From contig JAJOZX010000088.1 in assembly GCA_023014485.1 (NCBI GenBank), forward strand, positions 2,011,001 to 2,075,000: a stretch of 64,000 nucleotides of DNA, given 5' to 3'. This document shows, one piece after another, positions 30,580 through 41,258 of the stretch. The stretch is from Bathynomus jamesi (lineage: Eukaryota > Arthropoda > Malacostraca > Isopoda > Cirolanidae). Under the pieces are notes generated by a model that did no database searches, was not told where the DNA came from, and saw only the letters and a list, made by a program, of their open reading frames with translations. A program made the translations under genes and the position numbers. Positions within the stretch are counted from its first letter, which is position 1; each line of letters starts with the position of its first letter.

Positions 30580-31812
30580 GAAAAGTGAATAAACTCCTTA
30601 ACAATAATACCGTTTGGCCAATGACTCATATTATACGGGTTGAAATGCGCATTTACACCTTTAATTAATTATTACTTTAAATGAGTTATAATACGGAGAT
30701 TTCGTGTTTAGCTTATTAACTATCAATATACTGAGTTCACCAATGACTTCTTCCATCATGTGTCGAATAGCGCTTGCCTCGTTCGAGAGCTGAATTCGCG
30801 ACACAAAGAGAGTGAGATTCCCCATCGGTGGCCTCGCCGCGGAGACCGGTTGAGGAAACATTCGGGAAGGGCGCCTGTTAACAGGTACCCACCCGTCGTC
30901 CTCCTCCCTCGATCTCCCTGAGGCAGGGTTCGCCTGCCTGGGGGATGGGTGGCACAACCCTTGGGGGATAGGAGGCTGCTCCCTTACCTGTGGCTTGGTG
31001 AGGGTCTGTTAGCGAGGTTTATAACCTGACGGCCGCGCGTGCCCCTCCTTCTTCGGTGGGAGGGGGTGAACTGCGCACCGAGCGAGGCGTAATCGAACAC
31101 CTCTCCTCTGTCTCTCGGCATTGGACCGTCCCTGTTTCTCATTGTGAAATCGGGAGCAGGGGTCCTTTCCTGAACGGGATGGGGGTTGACCACTACTCCT
31201 GCATGCTGCGTTTCCACCCCACCTTCAGGGGGGAGTTGGAGGCGGGGATTTCGTTTCCCTCGCTGCCCGACGCGCTTCTTGGAGATCTGGCTTGCTGAAC
31301 TACTTCCGAGTAACTGGGCTTTGGGAGGTGCGTCTCTTTCAACGCATCTAACTCTGACCGGAATTGTTCTAGCGAAATCGCGTTTTTCTGATTTGACACC
31401 ACGTGTTGGTGTTTCAGTTCAGCTATCGACTTTTGAACCTCATTATACTGTTTAAGGAGCACCGAGACGTCTATGTCACCCATAGAGATTACCGGTATTC
31501 TATGGAAGTTAGTAACGTGAAAGGTAATATTGTTCTCATTATCCCGGAGGGTCGACACTTTATTTATAATGTCTTTCAGGGTATTCTCGTTTCTAGAATT
31601 ACCTCTACGAGTTGGGAGGGTAGCACTGAACAGGGTGTTTAATTGTACCCTCGCATGTTCTATTTCTTCTGAATCATAAAAATTATGACGGACAGATACA
31701 AGAAGGTCTGACCTAATATGATCTACTTTGTCAAATATAAAACATAACAATGGATTTTCTACAAGATTTACAGCAGACGACCCCAATGTATCTGCAACGG
31801 CTTGCGGGGGAG

Positions 31813-31814
<2 letters not shown>
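30580..31814 (-). pseudogene. LINE ORF1 protein, 5'-truncated
   Basis: N-terminal part (31193-31814) with helical, charged text (NENTLKDIINKVSTLRDNEN, QYNEVQKSIAELKHQHVVSN), consistent with a coiled coil. Then a Pro/Arg-rich region (30984-31217). The C-terminal part (30661-30957) has VPVNRRPSRMF and NKLNTKSPYYNSFKVIIN, and WPNGIIVKEFIHFSRF beyond. This resembles nucleic-acid-binding ORF1 proteins of L2/CR1-group LINEs. Frame breaks separate the pieces. Confidence 0.65.
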
Positions 31815-31859
<45 letters not shown>

Positions 31860-32019
31860 AAATAATCACGGTGGAAACAGACAATAATTAAAAACATGAT
31901 GGGGTTAATTTTACGTTAGAGTAACAAGAAATTGTAACCACAAGTAGATATGACAGTTTTCAAAAGTTTTTAATATTTCTATAATCGTGCTGCACAAGAA
32001 ATGTACAAATAAAAAAACA

Positions 32020-32064
<45 letters not shown>

Positions 32065-32306
32065 GAAATAACCCGAAACAGAGATTGGAAACAGACAATA
32101 ATTAAAAACATGATGGGATCAATTTTACGTTAGAGTAACAAGAAATTGTAATCATAAGTAGGTATCCTGACAGTTTTCAAAAGTAAGATTAGCTGTGTGT
32201 GCTATGCTGCATCTGGCTGCAATGGCTCTCGAACCCGCAGCCATATCTTAATAGTTTTTAATATTTTTAAAATCGTGCCTGTACAAGAAATGTACAAATA
32301 AAAACA

Positions 32307-32357
<51 letters not shown>
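31815..32357. repeat. Tandem repeat units separated by (TA)n
   Basis: (TA)n at 31815-31855, 32023-32062 and 32311-32357. Between them the same unit occurs twice (31857-32022 and 32063-32310): CCGAAATAA, GGAAACAGACAATAATTAAA, ATTTTACGTTAGAGTAACAA and a shared end ACAAGAAATGTACAAATAAA. A third partial start follows at about 32358. The second unit carries an extra block of about 66 bp (32184-32250) containing GGCTCTCGAACCCGCAGCC. Confidence 0.88.
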
Positions 32358-32359
<2 letters not shown>

Positions 32360-32962
32360 GAAATAACCCGAAGGAAACAGAGAATTCAAAATATTTTTGA
32401 AAACACGTTTATTGCGCTAGGCTATATTGTTATAAACGAGAAAGAATCCTGGGGTTAATTTTTCTTTGTGGGAAAAATTCAGAATAAAGCTAGGTTAGAC
32501 ACATAAGTTACTTACATTTCAACAGCGTCTTCATTGATCGGATCCTGCATTCGTCACAATTTTCCGTAACACTCTGGGTAGATAAAAGTTCATTCCGATC
32601 TATAGCACTGAAAATTAGTTGCGTTGCTTGAGCGTAAAAGTCTTTATCTTCAATCAATTCCAGAGAAATGTACAACGATGACTGACTCAGAGTGTATAAA
32701 GCACTAAGCGAAAAACATACGAACTGAGGCTCTGAGATGAAATTCTCCCTTTATAAGGGGGCCTGTGACCAACCCACAAAACACACAAAACACAATCGTT
32801 AGCTTCCTATTGGCTAGCGGTGAATTTTGGGCGGGGCTTGACGCGTAGGCCTGCATAGCGGCCAAACAGAGGTCCTGGGATCCGCCTACAGGGATGTGGT
32901 TGGTTGCCTCGTGAAATCTGTGGCGTGTCAGATGTCCCCATTTTTGTTTTTTGATCTTGTAT

Positions 32963-32995
<33 letters not shown>

Positions 32996-33297
32996 CGTTC
33001 TAAGGTAGTAGCAGTTTGCCTGTACATTCTCGTTTGTTGGGAAAGGAAGGGAATTCGTGATACTGTAAGATATATTAAATGCAAACTATGGTTTGTGATA
33101 CCTTAAATGTGAAAAATATTTGAGTGATAGAATAGATAAATTTTAAAAAAAAGACGTGTGATGTACTGCCTTATTAAACACGCTATCTTGCGAACTGAAA
33201 TAAATTGAGCCGCATCTGTATAGTATAATTTAAAATGCGTACTTTATCTCGAATCTTGGAAATCAGAGAACTGCCAATAAAGAAATAAACAATATGT
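32358..33297. other. No gene recognised; (GA)n at 32966-32993
   Basis: Mostly AT-rich with a more GC-rich stretch at 32820-32940 (GGGCGGGGCTTG). I see no supported exon. The only clear feature is the GA microsatellite. Confidence 0.45.
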
Positions 33298-33298
33298 G

Positions 33299-33353
<55 letters not shown>

Positions 33354-33412
33354 AAAGTTCAGAATGGAAGTGATAGGGTGTTTATACCCCGTAATTAAAT
33401 TTTGTTGTTGAA
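33298..33412 (+). repeat. (TA)n plus short dispersed repeat (second copy at 37805-37876)
   Basis: A TA tract followed by ATGAGAAAAGTTCAGAATGG ... AATTTTGTTGTTG. The same text (ATGAGAAAAGTTCTGAATGG ... AAATTTTGTTGTTGTAGAA) follows a TA tract at 37805-37876. Non-coding. Confidence 0.8.
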
Positions 33413-33478
33413 GAAACAGATGCTTCAAATTTTATTTTTAAATGTGAACGAAGATAAATATAACTGTATATATATATA

Positions 33479-36400
33479 TTAGGGTGTGACCGTTGCCCTC
33501 CAAAAATCAAAAAATGGTCCTACAATGCTGTTCAAAGTTTTAGTGTCGTGTATTTATCTAGGAAACAACCCTGTAAATTTTCTTGGAGATCGGTGCATGT
33601 TTGATCTAGCACCGTCGTACCAGCATGTATTGCTATTTCAGCTTATGAACTTCATAAATAAGTGTGAAAATAGCACATTTTATCAGATTTTCATTTCCGG
33701 GTCTGGAACGCTGACCCCCAAATTTTCCACGTATTATTTTATTGCATTTAATTTTAATGGTGCTCTTTTCTTTTCCCTTGACAGTGATTTGATGTGAATA
33801 GAGAATTTAATCATGGATACACGGCAAGATGATGAGTATGTCAGAATGTTATTGGGCACCGTACCCCGAGAAGAAGAAAAGGAAATAAAGGGCTGCAAAC
33901 TGCCAACTAATAGGCAGGTCTTACTATGTCTGTTAGCAAACCTTCGGGATATGCATTGGGACCAGGCTTTATCTGCCACCATTGACAATGTGCTTTTGCA
34001 TTACCAGAAGGCGAATGTCCAGACCATTACAGGCAGGAACAATACTGGCCGAGTGATTAAAACTTACTATGACAAAGACTACATGATGCTTATGAAAAAG
34101 AATGAGGATAGAAGACGGGCTGATGATCCTGGAATTATGAAGTTTAAATCAGAATTGAGCCTGACGATGAAATTTTATAAGAACACAGTGTTGAAAGACA
34201 TGGCGGCTGCGAAAAAGGGGAAAACTCAGGCCGAACAAGATGCCATCGATACTGACATACTCTTTATGAAAAGCATGCTAAGTGACAGAGTAGCTACCTA
34301 CTCTGGGGTAAACAAAGTACTCACAGAAAAGGTTCAGAAGCGACAGAAAAGGCAGATGCGAGAAGAGAAGCGACAAGAGAGAGAGCAATGTGATCATGCT
34401 GAGAATGTACAGGCTGATATTGATTCACCTATTAGCTCTGATGAGGACGATGACATTGATGAGGCCAGCACTGCTGAACCAAAGAGAAACATCGGAGAAC
34501 AGTGAAAGAGGGAGTTTAAATTTTTGTGCCCCATGATATTCTGAAGTCGGCAGAACTTGTTTCATGCAGTGTTCGAAACAACATCTCGCCGACCCAGCTG
34601 AGTGCAATTGTGTACTCCCTTGTATCTGCATGTGGTGGAGATACATCAAAGCTGAGTCTAAATGCAAGGACGGCCCACCGATACCGAGCTTCCATCGTGT
34701 CAGAAATAAGTTTAAAAATCATGGATGAATGGCAACCATCAGACAAAGTACTGGTGCACTGGGATGGTAAACTTATGGACACGCTGGATTCCAAAGACAC
34801 TGATGACCGCCTGCCCATTCTTGTGTCTGGTGTCAATGGCACAACTTCTTGGAGTCCCACCTCTTCCGCATTTGACTCAAAAAGCTGGCCTGGTTCAAGG
34901 AGATTTGATATCAACAGCAACCAAACAACTTCTGGTCGATTGGGAGTGTGAACAGAATGTCGTTGGTATGGTTTCCGACACAACTTCATCCAATACAGGT
35001 AAACCTATTTCAAACATCAGCGTGAATTTATCACGACATTAATACCAGAATACAGTGAATGATTTAACAGAAATCTGCAAAAATTACGTGCCTGAAATGG
35101 TGGCTTTAAACTAGAATTACATTTTTTTTTCAGGACAAAAAACAGCTGCTTGCGTATCCCTCCAAAAGGAATTAGAGCGTGCCGTATTCTGGTGCGCCTG
35201 TCGCAGGCATGTGGGTGAAGTCATCATAGGTGTTTGCTGGGATTGCTTGAAAGTGGAGGGCTCTTCAAGTCCAAACATAATGGTTTTCCAGAGGTGAGTT
35301 ATAAGTTTTACAAAATAACAAGGAATATTATCTAATGAACAAATTTAGTGGAATTTCTTTTATTAGACTTATAAGATATACTAACACCAAGCAAATGATC
35401 GATCATATCAATCTTAATACCCCTAAAACAATATTATAGATTAGTACGAAATACAATAATCCCAATAATTGCATTTCTAGGTTCAAGAACCATTTCTCTC
35501 AACTGGCGTACAATGAAAAAAAGAAATACTACTACCCCGCAATGCCTGGAGTGTTTGAGGAGCGCCAGCAGGAGATGGCTGACTTCTTCCGTGAATCTCT
35601 AGCCCAACCATTTACACGTGGCGACTACAAGGAGCTGGTAGAGCTTTGTCTGCTGCTTGTAACTAAAGGATCCGAGCCAGTGAACTTCACAATGGTCTAC
35701 CCCGGCGCACTTCACAAAGCAAGGTGGATGGCTAAACTGCTCTATACCCTCAAGATTGTTCTTTTGTCAGGCCAGATCAAAGAGCAGTTTCCCAAAGCCG
35801 AGGTTGTGACTAAAAGTCAAATCAGCAAGTTAGAACGGTTTGCTGTGTTCACAGTCGCTGTTTAAGTCCCATGGTGGATTGTTTGCCCAGTTCCAGCAAG
35901 TGCGCCACTGAATGACTTGAATTTGATCGAAACCTTGGCTGAATTTGCCCCATATGACGCCACAATAGTTGACAAAGCACGTGTGGCACTCGGTAGACAC
36001 ACTTGGTACCTAACTGAGGAGTTCGCCCCACTGGCTTTGTTCTCGTCCCAAGTACAAGAAAGGACAAAAGAGGAGATGAGGAAGGCCCTTCTTTGCCATG
36101 AAGGCACTGAAGTTACTAAGAGAGTGGGGCTCAATCATGGGGGCTATGGAAAGCCATATCTTCCCCCTCTCCCAGAAAGTGGCACTGCCCTGGTGGACCT
36201 AATTGGGCCTGACTCAAGCCGGTTCTTCACCATTTTAGGCATGCCCTATCAGTTTCTCCACAGTCCAGCCAGTGAATGGGCGGATCATGACGACTACCTG
36301 AACATGAAACGGGTTGTGGACAAGCTTCAGGTCGTCAATGAGGATGCAGAGCGTGGTGTAAAACTTTGCCATGACTTTCTTAATGTTGCCAGGGATGAGG

Positions 36401-36830
36401 AGCGCTTTCAAGAAGTCCTTCAAGTAGTTGAAAATGACAGACTCCGCGTTCCTAATCAGCGCAAACGATCATCTGTTTCCGAACAGAAATCATGGTTTCT
36501 TGCTCTAGAGAAATAATACCTTGTGAATATATGATAAAACCCCTTAATGTACCATCAGAGAATAAGAATGATTAACTTTTTTGTGTTAGTGATAACAGCT
36601 TTTAATTAGGACAGGCAAATGATTTGTGTTAATATCCCTTATGATGGTTGTGTAATCTCATATATAGGCGCGTATGCCGTATAAGCAAAATCGCTATTTT
36701 TCAAATTGCTGGTGCTCACTCGAATATGCATGAATCTTCACAAAATTGCATGTGGGTATTTCTGATGTCAATATGCAACACCAAAATTTTGAACAGCATT
36801 GTATGACAAAGTTGGGGCAACTGTCACACC

Positions 36831-36834
<4 letters not shown>
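33479..36834 (+). mobile_element. Transposon family member B (TTAGGG...CCCTAA, TATATA flanks)
   Basis: 3356 bp. Left end TTAGGGTGTGACCGTTGCCC, right end (read inward) TTAGGGTGTGACAGTTGCCC. Inverted similarity continues through TACAATGCTGTTCAAA. Flanking TATATA on both sides (33473-33478 and 36835-36840) could be a 6-bp duplication, but lies in (TA)n and so is not decisive by itself. The gene inside is homologous to gene A. Confidence 0.88.
33813..36516 (+). pseudogene. Transposase-like gene B, unnamed family
   Basis: Starts MDTRQDDEYVRMLLGTVPRE, with KLPTNRQVLLCLLANLRDMH in the N-terminal block. Exons: 33813-34998, 35134-35293 and 35481-36516 (GT/AG borders visible). Blocks: VHWDGKLMD (about 34754), SDTTSSNTG (about 34977, split from the next block by an intron), CRRHVGEVI (about 35199), YPGALHKARWMAKLLYTLKI (about 35700), SAPLNDLNLIETLAEFAPYD and NEDAERGVKL (about 36336). 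A Lys/Glu-rich coiled-coil-like segment lies at about 34330-34390. Lesions: frameshifts near 34505 and 34840, and an in-frame TAA at 35863 where gene A has Tyr. Dead copy. Confidence 0.8.
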
Positions 36835-36874
<40 letters not shown>

Positions 36875-36877
<3 letters not shown>

Positions 36878-37802
36878 GGTGGGCGGAAAGTAGCTCCCTA
36901 TTTTGGATTGGTAAAAAAATACGTATATTATCCATTTATTTCAGAAGAAATAATATGAAAAGGTAGGCATACATGGTAGGTTTTCTCTGAAATTCAATGT
37001 GGGCTCCAACTCTTTCCACCAGCTTCTGGAGCCGCCCAGGAATGGCGTCCACTGACTTTAGCAGGAACTCCGGCGGGATGGAGGACATGACTTCCCGAAT
37101 TCGGTCCTCCAGTTCTTCCAATGTCCTCGGTTTGGTGCGGTAGACTTCTTCCTTTACCCACCCCCAAAGAAAGAAGTCGCACGGTGTCAAGTCGGGGCTC
37201 CTGGCTGGCCATTGATGTGGACCACGACGACCCATCCAACGCCCAGGGAAGTGGGCATCCAGCCACTCACGGACAACAAGAGCGAAGTGCGGAGGGGCGC
37301 CATCTTGCATAAATATCAGATCGTCGATGTTCTCCCATGTGCTGACAACCGGCCAGACCTCGTTTCGCAACATAGCAAGGTACCGCTCAGCATTCATGGT
37401 GTTGCGCAGAAGGAACGGGCCCACAACCTGATCTGAGGTCATACCACACCACACCGTTACACTGAACCGATTCTGCCGTTTTTCAGCGGTAACCGTGCGA
37501 CTTCTTTCTTTGGGGGTGGGTAAAGGAAGAAGTCTACCGCACCAAACCGAGGACATTGGAAGAACTGGAGGACCGAATTCGGGAAGTCATGTCCTCCATC
37601 CCGCCGGAGTTCCTGCTAAAGTCAGTGGACGCCATTCCTGGGCGGCTCCAGAAGCTGGTGGAAAGAGTTGGAGCCCACATTGAATTTCAGAGAAAACCTA
37701 CCATGTATGCCTACCTTTTCATATTATTTCTTCTGAAATAAATGGATAATATACGTATTTTTTTACCAATCCAAAATACGGAGCTACTTTCCGCCCACCC
37801 TG
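36875..37802. mobile_element. Palindromic derivative of a DD41D element
   Basis: 928 bp between TA dinucleotides (36873-36874 and 37803-37804). Two 311-bp arms (36875-37185 and 37492-37802) are nearly perfect inverted copies of the same element end: terminal repeat CAGGGTGGGCGGAAAGTAGC plus the transposase C-terminus. The 306-bp centre carries more of the transposase on the minus strand. The transposase 5' half has been replaced by an inverted copy of the 3' end. (TA)n on both sides. Confidence 0.93.
36990..37490 (-). pseudogene. DD41D transposase, C-terminal half
   Basis: Minus strand: RFSVTVWCGMTSDQVVGPFL, LIFMQDGAPPHFALVVREWL, then RSPDLTPCDFFLWGW and VYRTKPRTLEELEDRIREV. The second and third catalytic Asp are present with 41 residues between them by my count. 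The first Asp and both DNA-binding domains are absent, removed when the palindrome formed. An inverted duplicate of the last ~100 codons lies at 37495-37741 on the plus strand. Not able to encode an active enzyme. Confidence 0.9.
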
Positions 37803-37804
37803 TA

Positions 37805-37876
37805 TATATATATATGAGAAAAGTTCTGAATGGAAGGACTTTATAGTCCCGTAATAAAATTTTGTTGTTGTAGAAA
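37805..37876 (+). repeat. Short dispersed repeat, copy 2
   Basis: TA tract then ATGAGAAAAGTTCTGAATGG ... AATTTTGTTGTTG, matching 33350-33412. Confidence 0.75.
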
Positions 37877-37969
37877 AACCATGATTAGCAGGGATATACA
37901 CTAAACGACGATTCAATTCTTGTTTATAGCGCTTTCACCTTTTCCTTCCTTTACCATATTCCTTTCTAA

Positions 37970-38195
37970 CAGTGGCGGCTCGTGACTAAAAATTCTAGGG
38001 GTGCTGTCTCTAAGAATGGGTTGAAATAATTACTGAAATAAAAGGATGAGCATTGAGCAATGAATAAAAGTTTCAAAAGTTATTGAAAAAGTTATTCAGT
38101 GAGCTCATCCTTATATTGTTCTTGATTATTTCAATTGTAAATAAAAAATTTAGGGGTGCTGCAGTTCCGCAGTGCCTACCGACGAGCCGCCACTG
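37970..38195. mobile_element. hAT MITE (226 bp) with perfect 8-bp target duplication
   Basis: Starts CAGTGGCGGCTCGTGACT and ends ACGAGCCGCCACTG. CTTTCTAA is present directly outside both ends (37962-37969 and 38196-38203). Internal GGGGTGCTG motifs are in near-terminal positions. No coding capacity. Confidence 0.95.
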
Positions 38196-38394
38196 CTTTC
38201 TAATTAACCATTTGTGCTGTACATTTTAATGCTACGTGCATCATTTGTCCTGTTTTAATTGTTACAGATGAAAAAGACCGTAATATTCGAATTAAGTTAC
38301 CGGAGAGTGAGATAATTAATGCAGTTTGACAAAGATGCTTAAACGAATTTTTAGATAAACTTTTTTCCGGAATTGAACATATATAGGTACGCCT

Positions 38395-38466
38395 TTGCTT
38401 TCCGTCCGAATTGTTCATTCTGGTGAAGCTTTACATTCCACCTTAGACCTACTTTAAAACGGGGAA

Positions 38467-38522
<56 letters not shown>

Positions 38523-38668
38523 AACGTGGAAAGATATATACACGAATTTTTAGATGAACTTTTTTCCGGAATTGTACATATAGAGGCTCGCCTTTGCTTT
38601 CTGTACGAATTGTTCATTCTAGTGAAGCTTTACACTCTACCTTAGACCTACTTTTAAACGTGGAAGTG

Positions 38669-38721
<53 letters not shown>

Positions 38722-38940
38722 AACAGATAAACAACATGATCGAGTGTTGCAATAACGGGATCCTGACCCTACGAACCGTGGAAGGATGTTTACATTAGAC
38801 CTTAGACCTACGGTTTGACACGGATCATTAGGGCACCCTGGCTAGCAACCGCGGAAGGACGCGCCGGCCGGGTCTCGAGCCCGCCTCCACTCTACCTTAG
38901 ACTTAGAGTTTAACGCGGTCGCCCGACGCATATAAACGTA
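38395..38940 (-). repeat. SINE fragments with (TA)n and hairpin-like duplications
   Basis: The tail of the tRNA-derived SINE (GTCCGAATTGTTCATTCTGG; about 38400) followed by CTTTACATTCCACCTTAGAC is duplicated at about 38595-38665, each copy followed by (TA)n (38467-38514, 38674-38711) and GAGAGAGAAA. The 38750-38940 stretch has related CCTTAGACCTACGGTTTGAC and a B-box-like GGGTCTCGAGCCC. This is an internal tandem duplication of a SINE end plus TA tract. Confidence 0.7.
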
Positions 38941-38999
38941 ATGGGCGTGTAGACGGGTCTGTACGTGCCGTGTGCACTGTGCCAACTGGCTGATGATGC

Positions 39000-39408
39000 C
39001 TGGAGGCACTGGCTGATTAAGCCAGCTGGTTGATTATGGGCCATATTAAGACAACGGCAGCTCGGCTGAAGTCTTAATATGCGCTTGGCTCCTGTCAAGC
39101 GAACACCTCTCCTCTCTCTCTCTCTTAGGTTAGGTATACCTCTTTGGGGGGTGAGGCCGTCCCACATTATCCCCCAAAGAGGTCTCCCCAAGCGGGGGTT
39201 CATTGCAATTTGGGGGATAACTCCGCCTCCAAGTTGCATAACCCCTTGTTGCTCATTCCCCCTCCCCCATTTAGGGGGTGCCTTGCAACAAAGGGGGTGG
39301 GGGTTGGCACAATAGGTGCCTTGCAATAAAGGGGGTGGGGTGGGGTTGGCACTCTTGCAACACTTGCAATTGCATTGCACTCGTCCATTTTGTGGTCATA
39401 CTACTACC
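39000..39408 (-). repeat. Dispersed repeat, copy 2 (copy 1 at 15722-16095)
   Basis: Minus-strand copy of the repeat at 15.7 kb, with the same order of blocks: GACCACAAAATGGACGAGTG, several TTGCAAGGCACC-type units, GGCGGAGTTATCCCCCAAAT, the (GA)-rich stretch and the GACTTCAGCCGAGC end. This copy has an additional internal TTGCAAGGCACC unit. Non-coding. Confidence 0.8.
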
Positions 39409-40306
39409 CCACACCAAAGCACACAACGCTTTCTGCAACGGCATCTCGCAAGTAAAGGTAGTTAACGTTTATAACCGTCACAAGTTTAAATTAAATTAAG
39501 CCGGCACACTATGAAAACTTCTAAATCGGTAAAAACCACTAATATTCAGATACTTAACTCTAACAATGTGAATATAAACGCAAGTATATAAAATTCAGAA
39601 TTTTCCAACAGTAAATTTATCGGCAACATCCAACAATACAAACTATATCAAAGAGCTCAGGGAATGCGTCGCTCAGTTAGGTGATTTTTCGCTGATTGTC
39701 TCTTTTCGTTTTAAAAACAAAGTAAAAATTTGACAGTCAATAACAACAATAAAATATTTCATTTTTCATTAAAATGTTTTCAGTAAAATATTTTAACAAC
39801 AATAAAATATTTATAAGAGTAATAAATTTATTTTAATAATACTGTAGTTATATTATAATAATATTTATATTCCATTTACAATACTTATAATTATGACCAG
39901 GTACAGTCATTAATTATTAATTAATACTATTTGAAACTATAAAGGTACGCGTGATCATTTTTACAGTATAAATGCATAAGAAAAAAAACAGTCCTGAAAC
40001 CAAATTTCGACAAATCATCTGTTTTATATGAACTGTATTATGATTTTATGAAACACTAATGGAAACATTTGGCTCTACTGATTGAAGGAGATTTCTCATA
40101 TTTCATCTTGAAGTGGAATGAAACATAAATTTCGGTGAACAACATGATGAGTAAGCGGGAATATATCAAAAGAAGAAATATTTACTGCGCTATAATGTGG
40201 AAGACAAGACAAAGTGAGTGTTAACAATATACTGCAGACAGTCGAAACGACTAAAGAAAATGGACCAATTTCTTTATTGTTCAGTTAAATAAATGGATTA
40301 GCTATA
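39409..40306. other. No gene recognised
   Basis: AT-rich, with several AATAAAATATTT runs near 39740-39810. No coding signal or repeat ends recognised. Confidence 0.5.
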
Positions 40307-40353
40307 TATATATATATATATATACACCCTTTCGGTATATATAACCTTTGGTT

Positions 40354-40626
40354 AGCTTCCGCCCGAATTGTTCATTCTGACGAAGGTCAAGCTTTTCACT
40401 CCATCTTAGACCTACAGTTTAACGTGGAATCCGAACCACGCCCCATCAGCAGCCCAGCGTCTTAACCACTAGGCCACCTAGGGTACCCATTTATCTACCA
40501 ACCACTTTCTTTATTGTGTGGAAGGATGAACAGCTAGGTTTTGCTGCGCGCCGGCTGCCGTCGGGTTTCGAACCCGGGGCCGATGGATTCGTAGTCAGCG
40601 ACGCTAACCACTACACCACCGAGGCA
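40354..40626 (-). repeat. Composite (dimeric) tRNA-derived SINE, best copy
   Basis: Minus strand: unit 1 starts GCCTCGGTGGTGTAGTGGTT (A-box) and has GGGTTCGAAACCC (B-box). After a linker, unit 2 reads GTGGCCTAGTGGTTAAGACG and GTGGTTCGGATTCC. The tail is ACCTTCGTCAGAATGAACAA and ends near 40354. Unit 1 resembles Glu/Asp-type and unit 2 Ser/Leu-type tRNA heads; that is inference. Two pol III promoters in tandem define a dimeric SINE. Confidence 0.85.
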
Positions 40627-40749
40627 TATATCACTGGTGTGCAGTCAGGGTAAGTGGGGCATGCGCCGCCTATCCAATTAAAGGTCAAATTACAAAAAGT
40701 CAGTATATTACTACAGTAATCGAAAACTAATATAGAGTTATGATGCATG

Positions 40750-40753
<4 letters not shown>

Positions 40754-40815
<62 letters not shown>
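40754..40815. repeat. (TA)n microsatellite
   Basis: About 31 TA units directly left of the Penelope-like element. Confidence 0.95.
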
Positions 40816-40818
<3 letters not shown>

Positions 40819-40872
40819 GGAGAAATCCAATGACAAGGAGAAATGTAAATGCCATGAAAAGTCTTCTTTAAT

Positions 40873-40906
40873 GCGCAACGTTTCGAGCAATACGCTCATC
40901 TTCAGG
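40873..40906 (-). ncRNA. Hammerhead-ribozyme-like motif in PLE terminal repeat (left)
   Basis: The minus strand reads CCTGAAGATGAGCG...GCTCGAAACG. CTGAAGA fits the CUGANGA hammerhead core. GAGC/GCTC can form stem II, and GAAAC follows. One extra base breaks the standard stem II register. PLEs are reported to carry hammerhead motifs in their terminal repeats. Self-cleavage here is not shown. Confidence 0.5.
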
Positions 40907-41258
40907 CTGTTTAATAACAATGTGAAATTAAAATCAATATTGAATGAAAAACAAGACAGAAAATTTCTATAACCAATTCATAAAGGCAAATTTTAAAAGA
41001 CTGAGAAAAGAGGGTTAAATTCTAAGTTATACAGATTTACATATAAAAATTAAGAAGCTATTTTTAAATACATATAGTAAATGTGAAATTAATACACTGG
41101 AAAAATTAACAATAGTACACTGGAATAATGAAACTAACTAACCTTTCACTGCAATTTCCGAGGCTAACTGATTTAAGCAGAGGCAAGACGGGAAAACAAG
41201 AGATGGCGAGGGCGATTGGGGAAGGGGGGATTATAAGGAATTGGGGAAGGAGGAGGGA

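Larger units (their letters stand above)
29740..31814 (-). mobile_element. LINE with ORF1 and partial endonuclease, no reverse transcriptase
   Basis: Minus-strand ORF1 (30580-31814) followed by the C-terminal half of an endonuclease and the linker (29763-30480). The RT that should follow is absent because the sequence meets the broken Polinton integrase at about 29740. Losing the 3' half is unusual for LINEs, which are normally 5'-truncated, so a rearrangement or deletion is likely. The 5' side ends in (TA)n at 31815. Confidence 0.75.

Noticed and set aside
32704..33084. 126-codon minus-strand frame near the (GA)n tract as a host gene
   Set aside because: It includes a Ser-Leu repeat from the GA microsatellite and shows no recognisable domain or splice context.
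33479..33486. TTAGGG at the ends of transposons A, B and D as telomeric sequence
   Set aside because: It is a single hexamer at a defined transposon terminus with no tandem repetition.
40556..40626. Functional tRNA gene
   Set aside because: It has A- and B-box-like text, but it is part of a dimeric SINE with a shared tail and another copy at 3.9 kb. I could not fold a clean cloverleaf with a matching acceptor stem.
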